From Bacteroidota bacterium (GTDB lineage Bacteria > Bacteroidota > Bacteroidia > Chitinophagales > Chitinophagaceae), in NCBI GenBank assembly GCA_018267515.1, contig JAFDYJ010000053.1:32606-96605 (forward strand): a stretch of 64,000 nt of DNA, given 5' to 3'. The notes under the pieces are model-generated. The model worked only from the letters and a program-made list of their open reading frames with translations, did not search any database and was not told the DNA's origin. The position numbers and the translations under genes were made by a program. Of this stretch, positions 55,144 through 64,000 are shown piece after piece. The stretch's first letter is position 1; the number at the start of each line of letters is the position of its first letter.

Positions 55144-56202
55144 ATGCAAAAGATTTTATTAATTGAAGATAACACAGACATCAGGGAAAATACTGCAGAA
55201 ATACTGGAGCTTGCCAATTACAAAGTGTATACTGCAGGTAATGGCAAAGAAGGAGTTGAAATAGCTTTGAAAGAAAAACCTAACCTCATTATTTGCGACA
55301 TCATGATGCCGGTTTTGGATGGGTATGCTGTATTGCACATGCTCAATAAAAACCCCGAAACACATCAGATTCCCTTTATTTTTCTTTCTGCAAAAACTGA
55401 AAAATCTGATATCAGAAAAGGGATGTCACTGGGAGCTGATGATTACATAACCAAACCCTTTGAAGGAACAGAATTACTGGAAGCAGTGGAGGGACGATTG
55501 AAAAAAGCCAGGATGATCCGGGAAAAGATAGCAGATGGAATTGAAGGTTTCAATCAGCTGTTGACTGTAACAGATAGTAAAAATGCTTTACAAACCCTTA
55601 GGGAAGGCAGAAATATTAATAAATACAAAAAAAAACAAATAATTTTTTCTGAAGGGAATCGCCCTTCCCGGTTATATTATTTACAAAAAGGAAAAGTCAG
55701 AACTTTTAAATCCAATGAAAACACCAAGGAGCTGGTAGTAGGATTATATTCCGAAGGAGATTTTCTCGGCTATATTGCGTTACTGGAAGGAACCGCTTAC
55801 AAAGAAACAGCAGAAGCCATGGAAGATTGTGAACTGGCAGTAATACCTAAGGAAGAATTTGAAAGCCTGCTCAACAATAACCGGGAAATTGCAAAACTCT
55901 TTATCAAATTGCTTGCAAAAAATATCTCTGAGAAAGAAGAGCAATTACTGGGTATGGCTTACAATTCATTGAGAAAAAAAGTGGCAGATGCAATTCTGCA
56001 CCTGAATAACAAATACAACCCGGGCCGGGATCCCGGTTTTTCGATTCATATCAGCCGGGAAAACCTGGCTACCATTGCCGGCACCGCCACAGAATCGCTT
56101 ATCCGTACACTCAGTGATTTTAAAAATGAACAATTGATTGATATTAAAAGCGGCTCGATTTTGATTCTTAATGAAAAAAAATTATCGAATATGCTTAATT
56201 GA
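55144..56202 (+). CDS. Response regulator fused to a Crp/Fnr DNA-binding domain
   Basis: A 352-residue fusion. The receiver (1-125) has Glu8-Asp9, phosphoacceptor Asp52 (in IICDIMMP) and Lys in ITKPFEG. A cNMP-type beta-roll (about 150-265) and a Crp/Fnr HTH (about 270-345; ISRENLATIAGTATESLIRTL) follow. The cyclic nucleotide pocket lacks the usual Arg (ALLEGTAYKET), and no Fnr-type N-terminal Cys cluster is present, so the input is probably phosphorylation from a kinase not in the window. It lies between stress genes and may regulate them. Confidence 0.9.
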   Translation: MQKILLIEDNTDIRENTAEILELANYKVYTAGNGKEGVEIALKEKPNLIICDIMMPVLDGYAVLHMLNKNPETHQIPFIFLSAKTEKSDIRKGMSLGADDYITKPFEGTELLEAVEGRLKKARMIREKIADGIEGFNQLLTVTDSKNALQTLREGRNINKYKKKQIIFSEGNRPSRLYYLQKGKVRTFKSNENTKELVVGLYSEGDFLGYIALLEGTAYKETAEAMEDCELAVIPKEEFESLLNNNREIAKLFIKLLAKNISEKEEQLLGMAYNSLRKKVADAILHLNNKYNPGRDPGFSIHISRENLATIAGTATESLIRTLSDFKNEQLIDIKSGSILILNEKKLSNMLN

Positions 56203-56262
56203 GATAATCCACTTTATAAAATTTCGGATATGAGTAAATGCCCTTTCTTCTTAGATATCCAA

Positions 56263-56649
56263 TTATAAAATGGTGCCTAAATAATTATTAAAATCAAACT
56301 TCAACCGGTTGAAAGAAGAGATAACATTTTTCACTTCCTCCGATAGTCGCTTTTGTCTCGTTATAATATCCTTTTCCGCTTCTCCATCCCTGCTTGCTTC
56401 CCGAAGCAATAGAGTATCCAGTTTTGCAATATCTTTTTTCAATAATTGAATGAGTTCATCTTCACAAATAAATTCATTTTGATACTGCTCCGCCGTATGG
56501 AGCACTTCTTTATCGCCCGGTATATTTTGCAGAACTTCGGCCAGGCGATTTTTAAGAATCGCATTTTCCTGCCTTATGAATTCAAGGTTTCGCTTCCAGG
56601 TATCGCTTTCATAATGAAACTGACGGATTTGTAATTCAGAATTCGGCAT
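56263..56649 (-). CDS. Coiled-coil protein, function unknown
   Basis: A 128-residue, mostly helical protein, with heptads such as LEFIRQENAILKNRLAEVL and LLKKDIAKLDTLL. No signal peptide, membrane helix or known domain is seen. It is convergent with the REC-Crp gene. A homologous small helical protein next to REC-Crp regulators is possible but unchecked. Confidence 0.65.
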   Translation of the reverse strand: MPNSELQIRQFHYESDTWKRNLEFIRQENAILKNRLAEVLQNIPGDKEVLHTAEQYQNEFICEDELIQLLKKDIAKLDTLLLREASRDGEAEKDIITRQKRLSEEVKNVISSFNRLKFDFNNYLGTIL

Positions 56650-56842
56650 TATAATATCTCTGTTTAAATAATAAAATTAACATCCCTGCTACTAGTCAAA
56701 AAGAATGGAAATCACAATGACCTGTGATAAATATCAGGGATGAAACATATGTGACAGTAGTAACCTCTAAAGAGAGCCGGGTATTTAATAAATTAAAATG
56801 AAATATTTCCATACCACTTCTTTCAGTAGGACTGCGTTCAGC

Positions 56843-56872
56843 AAAAAGCCCTGCTATAATCAATAGCAGGGC
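56843..56872 (-). terminator. Intrinsic terminator of the Hsp20 gene
   Basis: On the minus strand GCCCTGCTAT pairs perfectly with ATAGCAGGGC (10 bp, 5-base loop), and a run of five T follows. It lies 27 bases past the Hsp20 stop. Confidence 0.9.
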
Positions 56873-56898
56873 AATGCTCAGTTCATACACCTGATGGC

Positions 56899-57345
56899 TT
56901 ATTTCACACTAATCCGCTTAGTTGCGGCAGCTTTTTTGGATACCTCTGTTTTTGGAAGTGTCAGTTTTAAAACTCCATCTTCATATGCAGCATCTATTTT
57001 CTCCTTGTTCACTTCATCGGGCAAAGTAAAACTGCGACTAAAGGAAGAATAACTATATTCCTTGCGGGTGTACTTTGCTTCTTTTTCTTCTTTACTTTCT
57101 TCTTTTTCACTGCTGATAGTGAGGATATTTCCTTCCACATCAATATTAAAATCATTTTTCTTCATTCCCGGAGCTGCCAGAGTAACAACGTAATTGTCTT
57201 TATTATCAGACACATTTACTGCCGGCATTTTCATAGTACGGTTCCAAAAACCACCATTATCAATCCATTCATTCCAGGGTTTAAAAAAATCTTCAAACGA
57301 TGTCGGAAACATCTCACCGGATTTCATTAATGATTTAGTTGCCAT
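56899..57345 (-). CDS. Small heat shock protein, Hsp20/alpha-crystallin
   Basis: A 148-residue chaperone. The start is the ATG at 57345, which follows AAAGGAGGTCTT, an unusually complete Shine-Dalgarno sequence for this lineage; a longer frame from 57417 is rejected. The alpha-crystallin domain (about 48-135) reads PAVNVSDNKDNYVVTLAAPG, then EYSYSSFSRSFTLP and GVLKLTLPK. It should hold unfolding proteins in an ATP-independent way. A clear terminator follows. Confidence 0.93.
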   Translation of the reverse strand: MATKSLMKSGEMFPTSFEDFFKPWNEWIDNGGFWNRTMKMPAVNVSDNKDNYVVTLAAPGMKKNDFNIDVEGNILTISSEKEESKEEKEAKYTRKEYSYSSFSRSFTLPDEVNKEKIDAAYEDGVLKLTLPKTEVSKKAAATKRISVK

Positions 57346-57477
57346 AAGACCTCCTTTATTTTGGGTTATTAATATTTTATTCAGTCCAAAGTTATCTTCA
57401 CAACAATGTTTTTTCAAGAACTTCCGTCAGCAAAAATACTGAGCATGGTCAGTCAGGAAATTGTCATTAACAGCCAG

Positions 57478-60018
57478 TTAATGTGGGGCGTGTAGAATTG
57501 ACTTGTATATTTCAAACCATACAACACATAAAAATCCAACACCGGTACAAATCCAGAATTCAGCAGAAGAGAAAAAAGTTAACTGGAAAAGGTGGTTAAA
57601 GAAAGGGACTGTAAGAATAATAACCAGGAAAGACAGGGAAAGTACTACTATCCAGGGCGCCAGGTTGTTTTTATAAAAAATAGTTTTAGTAAAATTCTCT
57701 TTAAAAGAACGATTCGTAAAAGTGAGAAAAACATTACTGATCACAAGAGTAGTGAAAACAATTGTTCTTGTCTTTTCAATGGAATGACCCCGGGTCATGT
57801 AGAAATAATACAATGAAAGTACTCCGGCTGTAATAATTAGACCCTGAAGAATGCTAAGTAATAGCTCGCCTTTCCTGAATAGTGCAGATTTATTTTGTTT
57901 GGGTGGCCGGTTCATAATATCATTTTCTACCGGTTCCCTTTCAAAAAAGATAGAACAGGTGGGCCCCATAATCAGCTCCAGGAAAATAACATGAATGGGG
58001 GTAAATATATTCGGATATTTCCAGCCTAATAATAAGGGTAGCGCTGCAGTCAGTATAATCGGAATATGAATTGAGATTATATACCGGATAGCTTTTTTCA
58101 GGTTGCTGAAAATCTTTCTCCCTTGCAGAATGGCTTCCTGAATTTTTTCAATATTATCATCCGTAAGGATAAGATCTGAGGCTTGCCGGGCTATCTCAGT
58201 TCCTTTTTTCCCCATGGCAATCCCGATATCTGATGCTTTTAATGCAGGTCCGTCATTTACTCCGTCGCCCGTCATTGCTACAATCTCTCCCATAGCTTTT
58301 AAGGTTTCAATCACTTTCAGCTTAGCTTCAGGAAACATCCGTGCAAAAATTGTTACAGATTGTATAGCCGCTTTCAATTCTTCGCTACTCATCCTCATTA
58401 CATCATTTCCGGTTAAATAGTTTTGATAGTCTTTCATTCCTGTTTGTCCGGCTATATTAAGTGCAGTTCCAGGGTGATCACCTGTCAGTAATTTCAGTTT
58501 TATCCCTGCTTCATAGAAATGATTAAAAACAGTTTTTATATTTTTCTTGGGAGGGTCGTATAAGCTTATAAGTCCTTCAAACTTCCAGTTAAATAAATCC
58601 TGAGTCAATGGCAGATTACCTTCTGTATGAATAGCGCTGGCTACTCCCAAAACCCTGAATCCTTTGACAGTTAGCTCTTTTAAATATTTATTGATCCGTA
58701 TTTCTGCTTCAGGATCAATTTTACAAACAGCCAGGATTCTTTCAGCTGCCCCTTTAGCTGCAATTATTTTTTTGCTTTCCTGCTGGAAAACATGTGTCAT
58801 CATAGGCGGCCTGCCTTCAAGGGGATATTCATAGACCTGTTTTAAGGTTTCTACTTTTCCGGCAGCGTAACGATTCCATGCTTCAAGAATAGCTTTTTCC
58901 ATTGCATCAAAAGGATTTTGCTCGCTGGCAAGCATAGCATACCGTAAAACAGCTTCGCCTTTACCATGTTGCAGTCTATCTAAATCCAGTACTTCATCTT
59001 TTGTAAAATCATAGATATCTCTGACTTCCATCTTATTTTCTGTAATCGTTCCTGTCTTGTCAAGACAAATCACCGTCACAGCGCCGAGATTCTCTATTGT
59101 TTGCGACTGGCGTGTAATAATTCCAAGCTTACTCATTTTATAAGCTCCTAATGCCATGAAAGAAGAAAAAGCAACCGGAATTTCTTCCGGCACTGCTGCC
59201 ATTGCCAGGGTAAGGCCAAATAATAAACTCTGTATCACCTCCCCCGTTTTCAGATAATTAACCAACCAGATAAGAATAAAAGCTGTCAACCCGAAAAGGA
59301 ATAATCGTTTTACAAATTTTCCAATCTGTTGTTGTAATAAAGTTTTTGACGAGTTATAAGAAGTAATACTCTTTCCCAATCTTCCCAATTCAGTTTGATT
59401 ACCTATTGCTGTGACGCCGGCAATACACTTTCCTGAATTGATGGTAGTTCCCTGGTATAAAATATCAGAGCCATCCGAAGAATTCTTTTCAACCGGCAAT
59501 GACTCCCCGGTAATTATTGATTCGTTTATACTTAAATCATTTGCATGAAGGACTTTTGCATCTGCAGGAATATTATTCCCTTCTTCCAGGATGATGATAT
59601 CACCCGGGACCAGGTTTTCTGAATCTATTGTTTTTTCAATTCCATTCCGGATCACAGTTACTTTGGGCTCAGTGTACTGCTTCAGTGCTTTTAATGCATT
59701 ACTGCTTCTGTTTTCCTGGTATAGTGAAATAGCCGTTACAAATAAAATGGCAACTGCCATAAGGATACCTTCACTTATTTCACCGAGAATAAAATAAACA
59801 GAGCAGGATAGAGCTAATAAAATAAACATTGGCTCTCCGGCTACACTCCATAGAATGCGAAAGAAAGTAAAGGATCGTTTTTTTTCGGGAATATTCTTAC
59901 CGAATCGCTTCTGCAATCCGGGGATTTCCTGCTCATCCCTTCCTTTTAAACCTGTAATATGAAAGACGTTGCCCGGCATTAGATTTGCAAAATACTTTTT
60001 TCCTTTTTCACCTCCCAT
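57478..60018 (-). CDS. P-type cation-translocating ATPase (P2 type)
   Basis: An 846-residue pump from the ATG at 60018, which follows a CAGGAG ribosome-binding sequence; a TTG start 45 bases upstream is less likely. Motifs: TGES in the actuator domain, phosphorylation Asp320 in CLDKTGTIT, KGAAERIL in the nucleotide domain and GDGVNDGPALKASDIG in the hinge. Helix 4 has VPEEIPVAFS (PEEIP instead of the PEGLP of Ca2+ pumps) and helix 6 has LIMGPTCSIFF, so the ion is uncertain; Ca2+, Mn2+ or another cation are possible. The C-terminus has four more helices. Confidence 0.93.
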   Translation of the reverse strand: MGGEKGKKYFANLMPGNVFHITGLKGRDEQEIPGLQKRFGKNIPEKKRSFTFFRILWSVAGEPMFILLALSCSVYFILGEISEGILMAVAILFVTAISLYQENRSSNALKALKQYTEPKVTVIRNGIEKTIDSENLVPGDIIILEEGNNIPADAKVLHANDLSINESIITGESLPVEKNSSDGSDILYQGTTINSGKCIAGVTAIGNQTELGRLGKSITSYNSSKTLLQQQIGKFVKRLFLFGLTAFILIWLVNYLKTGEVIQSLLFGLTLAMAAVPEEIPVAFSSFMALGAYKMSKLGIITRQSQTIENLGAVTVICLDKTGTITENKMEVRDIYDFTKDEVLDLDRLQHGKGEAVLRYAMLASEQNPFDAMEKAILEAWNRYAAGKVETLKQVYEYPLEGRPPMMTHVFQQESKKIIAAKGAAERILAVCKIDPEAEIRINKYLKELTVKGFRVLGVASAIHTEGNLPLTQDLFNWKFEGLISLYDPPKKNIKTVFNHFYEAGIKLKLLTGDHPGTALNIAGQTGMKDYQNYLTGNDVMRMSSEELKAAIQSVTIFARMFPEAKLKVIETLKAMGEIVAMTGDGVNDGPALKASDIGIAMGKKGTEIARQASDLILTDDNIEKIQEAILQGRKIFSNLKKAIRYIISIHIPIILTAALPLLLGWKYPNIFTPIHVIFLELIMGPTCSIFFEREPVENDIMNRPPKQNKSALFRKGELLLSILQGLIITAGVLSLYYFYMTRGHSIEKTRTIVFTTLVISNVFLTFTNRSFKENFTKTIFYKNNLAPWIVVLSLSFLVIILTVPFFNHLFQLTFFSSAEFWICTGVGFLCVVWFEIYKSILHAPH

Positions 60019-60188
60019 TGCCGGCTCCTGATTATTATCAGTAGCTATACCCACAAAAATCAACTTATCCCCGTTTTACAATTTAATAAGTACATTTAGA
60101 AGATCAATAGTACCTGTTTCCCATTATCCCAAATTACCTTGTTGATCGAAATATAAAATAATACATGAACAAATAACTTATAAATTGT

Positions 60189-60779
60189 ATGGCAGAAGCA
60201 ATTACCAAAAAACAACTTAAGAAAATTCCAATTACAAAATATGATGAAATCCGCCATGAGCTTACAACAGGCCATATCTTTTTCAGTTCGGGCAGTTATA
60301 CATTCTCTTCAATTATTCAGGGGTTGACCAAAAGTGTGTGGAGTCATGTGGCGATTATATATAAAGACAATGAACTGGAACGGATTATGGTACTGGAGGC
60401 CGAACCCCGGATAGGAATTCGTCTTATTCCCTTAACTAAATATTTGAAAAATTATAAAGGAACCAGGCGGCCTTATAAAGGTCAGGTTGTTATTGCGAAA
60501 ATAAATTTTGACATGGAGCACGAAAAACTGAATAAAGCTATCAGTTTTGGACTTGATGAACTCACAAAGCCTTATGATAATTGGGAAATAATCCGGATCA
60601 TGATGCGTATTCTATTCAAAATTGGTAAAAAAGAAAGAAACAAAAATTATATCTGTTCGGAACTGGTAAGAGATGCATTTGCAAAAGCCGGAATCGTTTT
60701 CAGAATGCATGATACTTATATTAGTCCCCAGGAAATCTGGAAAGACCCCAGAGTGGAATTCAGTTACCGGCTGTTATAG
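60189..60779 (+). CDS. YiiX-like NlpC/P60-family cysteine hydrolase
   Basis: A 196-residue permuted papain-like protein of the YiiX/YebB group: GHIFFSSG, then WSHVAIIY with the catalytic-type His53, and NKNYICSELVRDAF with Cys156. The family includes amidases acting on lipids or peptides. It has no signal peptide. Its last 20 bases overlap the convergent end of map (60760-60779). Confidence 0.85.
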   Translation: MAEAITKKQLKKIPITKYDEIRHELTTGHIFFSSGSYTFSSIIQGLTKSVWSHVAIIYKDNELERIMVLEAEPRIGIRLIPLTKYLKNYKGTRRPYKGQVVIAKINFDMEHEKLNKAISFGLDELTKPYDNWEIIRIMMRILFKIGKKERNKNYICSELVRDAFAKAGIVFRMHDTYISPQEIWKDPRVEFSYRLL

Positions 60780-61581
60780 AAGCTGTCAGTGTGTATAGAT
60801 TTGAATTCTTACATTCTTCCTTTTCAATTATACTGTAATCAGAAAGAATATCAGCCTTATTTTTTCTCACACAAATATCATGTTCAAAATGTACGGAAGG
60901 TTTTCCATCCTTAGTTCTTACTGTCCAACCATCTTCCTCTGTAAAAACATCCTTTTTACCAAGATTAATCATCGGCTCTATCGCCAGGGTCATTCCTTCT
61001 TTCAGCTTCGGCCCTGATCCTCTTTTACCAAAATTGGGTACTTGCGGATCTTCATGCAGGTTTTTTCCCAACCCATGTCCCACTAATTCCCTCACTACTC
61101 CGTAACCAAATTTTTTCTCAGTGTGTTCTTGAATAGCATATGATATATCTCCAATTCGATTTCCGGAAATTGCTTTTTCAATACCGAGATATAATGACTC
61201 CCGTGTTACTCTTATCAGTTGTCTCACTGCTGTTCCGGGATCACCTATGGAAAATGTATAGGCATGATCACCGTGCCACCCATTTAAAATAACGCCTACA
61301 TCAACAGAAATAATATCACCCTCTTTCAATTCGCTTTTATTCGGAAATCCATGCACCACCACATCATTAACAGAAAGGCAGGAATTAAATGGATAGCCAT
61401 GGTAATTCAAAAAGGAAGGAATGGCTTTATGATCCCTGATAAATTCCCCGATCATTTTATCCAACGAAAGAGTAGTAATGCCGGCACGTAGGATCTTTGC
61501 AACTTCAGCCAGCGTTGTACTTACGAGTAAAGCACTTTGCCGCATCTGCTCCACTTGTTCGTCTGTTTTATATAAGATCAT
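60760..61581 (-). CDS. map: Methionine aminopeptidase, type I
   Basis: A 273-residue enzyme that removes the N-terminal Met of new proteins. The start is the ATG at 61581 (MILYKTDEQVEQMRQ); a longer frame adds an unlikely 12-residue leader. Metal ligands are seen in SVDVGVILNGWHGDHAYT (two Asp), LVGHGLGKNLHEDP (His), LAIEPM (Glu) and VHFEHDICV (Glu). It follows secY by 79 bases, the standard spc order. Confidence 0.94.
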   Translation of the reverse strand: MILYKTDEQVEQMRQSALLVSTTLAEVAKILRAGITTLSLDKMIGEFIRDHKAIPSFLNYHGYPFNSCLSVNDVVVHGFPNKSELKEGDIISVDVGVILNGWHGDHAYTFSIGDPGTAVRQLIRVTRESLYLGIEKAISGNRIGDISYAIQEHTEKKFGYGVVRELVGHGLGKNLHEDPQVPNFGKRGSGPKLKEGMTLAIEPMINLGKKDVFTEEDGWTVRTKDGKPSVHFEHDICVRKNKADILSDYSIIEKEECKNSNLYTLTASITAGN

Positions 61582-61660
61582 ACTGTAAGTGTTCGTGTAA
61601 AAGACAAGACCCGGCATGTAAGGTACCTGCCAGGTCTTAATATCTAAATTATTTTCGATC

Positions 61661-62986
61661 TCAGTATTGTACTGCAGAAGCAGCCTGGCGTCCTTGCAAG
61701 CGACCGCTTTTCATTAAACCATCATACTGACGCATCAGCAGGTGTGTTTCTATTTGCTGTAGTGTATCTAAAATTACCGCTACCATGATCAAAAGAGAAG
61801 TTCCGCCAAAGAAGGTTGAAAACCCTGCTGTAACACCAAGCCGTTGTGCAAAGCCGGGGAAGATTCCAATAATAGCCAGAAAAATAGCGCCGGGGAAGGT
61901 AATACGATCCATGATGGTTCCGATATAATCTGCAGTCGGCTGCCCGGGTTTTACTCCCGGAATAAAACCGTTATTCTGCTTCAGGTTATCCGAAATCTGT
62001 TTCGGATTAAAAATCAAAGCTGTGTACAGGAATGTAAAAGCAATAACCACTACTGCATAGATCAACATATACCATCCGTTTTCATGATCTGTAAACATTG
62101 CGTTTAATGTTTGGCCCCCACCCAACGTAATTAACGTTGGCAAAAACATAATTGCCTGGGCAAAGATGATAGGCATCACTCCTGAACTGTTCACCTTTAA
62201 TGGTAGAAACTGGCGGGCTCCGCCAAAATGTTTATTCCCGATTATCTGTTTCGCATAATTCACCGGAACTTTTCTTGTGCCTTGAATCAGAAGGATACAA
62301 CCTAAAATGATTGCAATGAGAACAGCAATTTCAATAACGAATATCAAAATATCCCCACTGCGTACTGATTTGCTTTGAAATTCCTGTAAAAAGGATTGTG
62401 GTAAGCGGGCCAGGATGCCGATCATAATAATTAATGAAGTACCATTACCTAATCCTTTATCCGTAATCTTTTCACCCAACCACATTACAAATATGGACCC
62501 CGCAGTAAGAATCACAACAGTGGATAGCCAGAAATAAGGAGTATAAGATGCAATCATACCTCCCTGGAAAGTCATTCGTTGCAAATAGGTAACATAAGCT
62601 GAAGCCTGTAAGGCTGTTACTGCAACTGTTATATAACGGGTGTATTGATTAATTTTTTTCCGGCCGCTGTCTCCTTCTTTCTGAAGTTTTTGAAATTTTG
62701 GAACCAACACAGTCATCAACTGCATAAAGATAGATGCAGAAATATACGGCATGATTCCTAATGCGAAAATTGAAGCCTGGCTAAATGCACCGCCGGAAAA
62801 AGCATCAATTAACCCAAGAATACCACTGCTGCTACCTGAAGTATTTAATTCCTGCGGATTAATACCCGGCAATGTTATATAAGTTCCAACCCTATAAATT
62901 GCAATGAGTAATAAGGTATATAGGATTTTATTCCGTAATTCCTCGATACTCCAGATATTCTTAATTGTCTTCAGAAAATTTTTCAC
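61661..62986 (-). CDS. secY: Preprotein translocase subunit SecY
   Basis: The 441-residue channel of the Sec translocon, with ten predicted helices. The N-terminus KNFLKTIKNIWSIEELRNKI and the cytosolic GLGNGTSLIIMIGI and PVNYAKQIIGNKHFGG loops, then NPKQISDNLKQ, are characteristic. It lies 74 bases after rplO in the usual spc order. Confidence 0.97.
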   Translation of the reverse strand: MKNFLKTIKNIWSIEELRNKILYTLLLIAIYRVGTYITLPGINPQELNTSGSSSGILGLIDAFSGGAFSQASIFALGIMPYISASIFMQLMTVLVPKFQKLQKEGDSGRKKINQYTRYITVAVTALQASAYVTYLQRMTFQGGMIASYTPYFWLSTVVILTAGSIFVMWLGEKITDKGLGNGTSLIIMIGILARLPQSFLQEFQSKSVRSGDILIFVIEIAVLIAIILGCILLIQGTRKVPVNYAKQIIGNKHFGGARQFLPLKVNSSGVMPIIFAQAIMFLPTLITLGGGQTLNAMFTDHENGWYMLIYAVVVIAFTFLYTALIFNPKQISDNLKQNNGFIPGVKPGQPTADYIGTIMDRITFPGAIFLAIIGIFPGFAQRLGVTAGFSTFFGGTSLLIMVAVILDTLQQIETHLLMRQYDGLMKSGRLQGRQAASAVQY

Positions 62987-63060
62987 TGGAAATAAAATAG
63001 TTTAAAAGCTCTAAAAACACAAAAACGCATCATAAATGCGTTGTTGCAAGTTAGTGAAAA

Positions 63061-63510
63061 TTATTTGATTAATTCAACGGACCCGCCGGCAGTTTCGATA
63101 GATGTCTTTGCTTTGCCGCTTACCGCATTTACTTTGAAACTGATTTTTTTCTTTAAATCACCATTTCCAAGAATTTTCACTTTATCATTTTGGCTGATTA
63201 GCCCGTTCACATACAGTGTTTCCGGGCTGAATTCAGTAATGCTGTATTTGTCTGCCAACTGCTCTACCTGTCCAATATTAAAAATTCTGTATTCTACCCG
63301 ATGAGGATTCTTAAATCCACGTTTGGGAATACGACGCTGTATGGGCATTTGTCCGCCTTCATGTGCCATTTTCCTTTTGAAACCGCTGCGACTTTGATGT
63401 CCTTTGGTACCTTTTGTAGATGTTCCACCATGACCCGAACCATCACCACGTCCGATTCGTTTTTCTTTATGTGTGGCTCCTTTTGCAGGTTTTAATTGAT
63501 GTAATTTCAT
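63061..63510 (-). CDS. rplO: 50S ribosomal protein L15
   Basis: A 149-residue protein with the L15 N-terminus MKLHQLKPAKGATHKEKRIG, then GRGDGSGHGGTSTKGTKGHQ, and the later GGQMPIQRRIPKRGF. Length is standard. It lies in the spc order between rpmD and secY, with 82 bases to rpmD. Confidence 0.97.
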   Translation of the reverse strand: MKLHQLKPAKGATHKEKRIGRGDGSGHGGTSTKGTKGHQSRSGFKRKMAHEGGQMPIQRRIPKRGFKNPHRVEYRIFNIGQVEQLADKYSITEFSPETLYVNGLISQNDKVKILGNGDLKKKISFKVNAVSGKAKTSIETAGGSVELIK

Positions 63511-63592
63511 TTTTTTTGATTTTATACTTAACGGGGAAATCGCCCCTCGCTTTTTTTAAGAGTAAAATCCAAAAGATTAAACTTTTGAATTT

Positions 63593-63775
63593 TTATTTTA
63601 CTTCCTCCACCTTCACCAGGTGATTTACTTTGCGTACCATTCCCAATATTTGGGGAGTCGCATTTACTTCTTTTGATGCATTGGTTTTACCCAATCCAAG
63701 AGCTTTCAAAGTCAGCTTCTGACGTTCCGGCCTGTCTATCGGGCTTTGTACCAATGTTATCTTAATCTTTTTCAT
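63593..63775 (-). CDS. rpmD: 50S ribosomal protein L30
   Basis: A 60-residue protein from the ATG at 63775 ([20 protein letters not shown]); LGLGKTN and [14 protein letters not shown] are L30 hallmarks. The frame could begin 15 bases earlier, but the family starts here. It starts 15 bases after the rpsE stop. Confidence 0.96.
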   Translation of the reverse strand: MKKIKITLVQSPIDRPERQKLTLKALGLGKTNASKEVNATPQILGMVRKVNHLVKVEEVK

Positions 63776-63790
63776 AAACTGAAAATTCAT

Positions 63791-64000
63791 TTATCCGTTA
63801 AACACTTTTTTCAAACCGATCATACGGGTTTTGGCAACATGTACAGGTTCACGTAATAAAGCCAGGGCTTTGAAGGTTGCTTTCACCACATTATGAGGAT
63901 TGGCAGAACCTAACGATTTTGCTAATACGTCAGTAACACCTGCACTTTCCAGTACGGCACGCATACTGCCCCCGGCAATTACACCGGTACCATGAGCAGC
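63791..64000 (-). CDS. rpsE: 30S ribosomal protein S5, C-terminal part
   Basis: The last 69 residues of S5, cut by the right edge. They read [20 protein letters not shown], then [21 protein letters not shown] and the C-terminal [11 protein letters not shown]. The gene precedes rpmD by 15 bases, as in all spc operons. Confidence 0.95.
   Translation of the reverse strand, partial: AAHGTGVIAGGSMRAVLESAGVTDVLAKSLGSANPHNVVKATFKALALLREPVHVAKTRMIGLKKVFNG

Noticed and set aside
56696..56890. Minus-strand 64-codon open frame downstream of Hsp20
   Set aside because: It overlaps the clear Hsp20 terminator at 56843-56872, and its translation does not resemble a known protein.

Overview
The window looks like chromosome from a Bacteroidota bacterium, most likely in or near the Chitinophagaceae. 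The evidence is type 9 secretion sorting tails on extracellular proteins, a SusC/SusD-type polysaccharide utilisation locus (PUL), paired DUF1573 proteins, a fused E1 alpha/beta dehydrogenase, a NUDIX-type sugar regulator and mostly AT-rich intergenic DNA. The genus is not claimed. I found no rRNA, tRNA or CRISPR array.

Layout. 1-5.2 kb: transport genes (an MFS fragment, DedA and a dicarboxylate/amino acid symporter in one overlapping minus-strand operon, with a divergent amino acid permease), then YebC and a DCC-family thiol protein. 5.3-9.8 kb: PhzF-like isomerase, dodecin, the E1 fusion and two DUF1573 lipid/secretory-signal proteins. 10.1-19.6 kb: a tight four-gene minus-strand operon and the most unusual part of the window. 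It encodes a membrane protein with a GYF-like cytosolic domain, a large Hsp70/actin-fold ATPase, a coiled-coil membrane protein, and a 1745-residue protein that appears to join a SEDS-type glycosyltransferase half to a penicillin-binding transpeptidase. By composition this resembles a self-contained wall-synthesis machine (compare MreB, MreC, RodA and PBP2), but that reading is inference. 20-27.8 kb: a LamG adhesin-like secreted protein, two unknown proteins, a short patch of GC-rich repeats, a single-chain MmeI-like restriction-modification enzyme, a HicAB toxin-antitoxin pair, a 30-bp palindrome and an outer-membrane beta-barrel.

27.9-48.0 kb: an aminotransferase followed by a PUL. The PUL holds a secreted GH13 alpha-amylase, a NUDIX-like regulator, SusC, SusD, two SusE/F-like lipoproteins (one with four tandem glycan-binding units), a GH53 endo-galactanase lipoprotein, a GH2-GH53 fusion, a sodium/sugar symporter and a small membrane protein. 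The two GH53 modules and the GH2 point to beta-1,4-galactan as substrate. Two similar palindromes, one before the amylase and one before susC, are candidate operators for the regulator.

48.1-60.8 kb: a two-component system with a palindrome upstream, universal stress proteins, trehalose-phosphatase with a GH15 hydrolase, a response regulator fused to a Crp-type DNA-binding protein, a small heat shock protein, a P-type cation ATPase and a papain-like hydrolase. This reads as a stress and carbohydrate-reserve neighbourhood. 60.8-64 kb: the end of the ribosomal spc operon on the minus strand (rpsE, rpmD, rplO, secY, map), which stops at map instead of running on into infA and the alpha operon.
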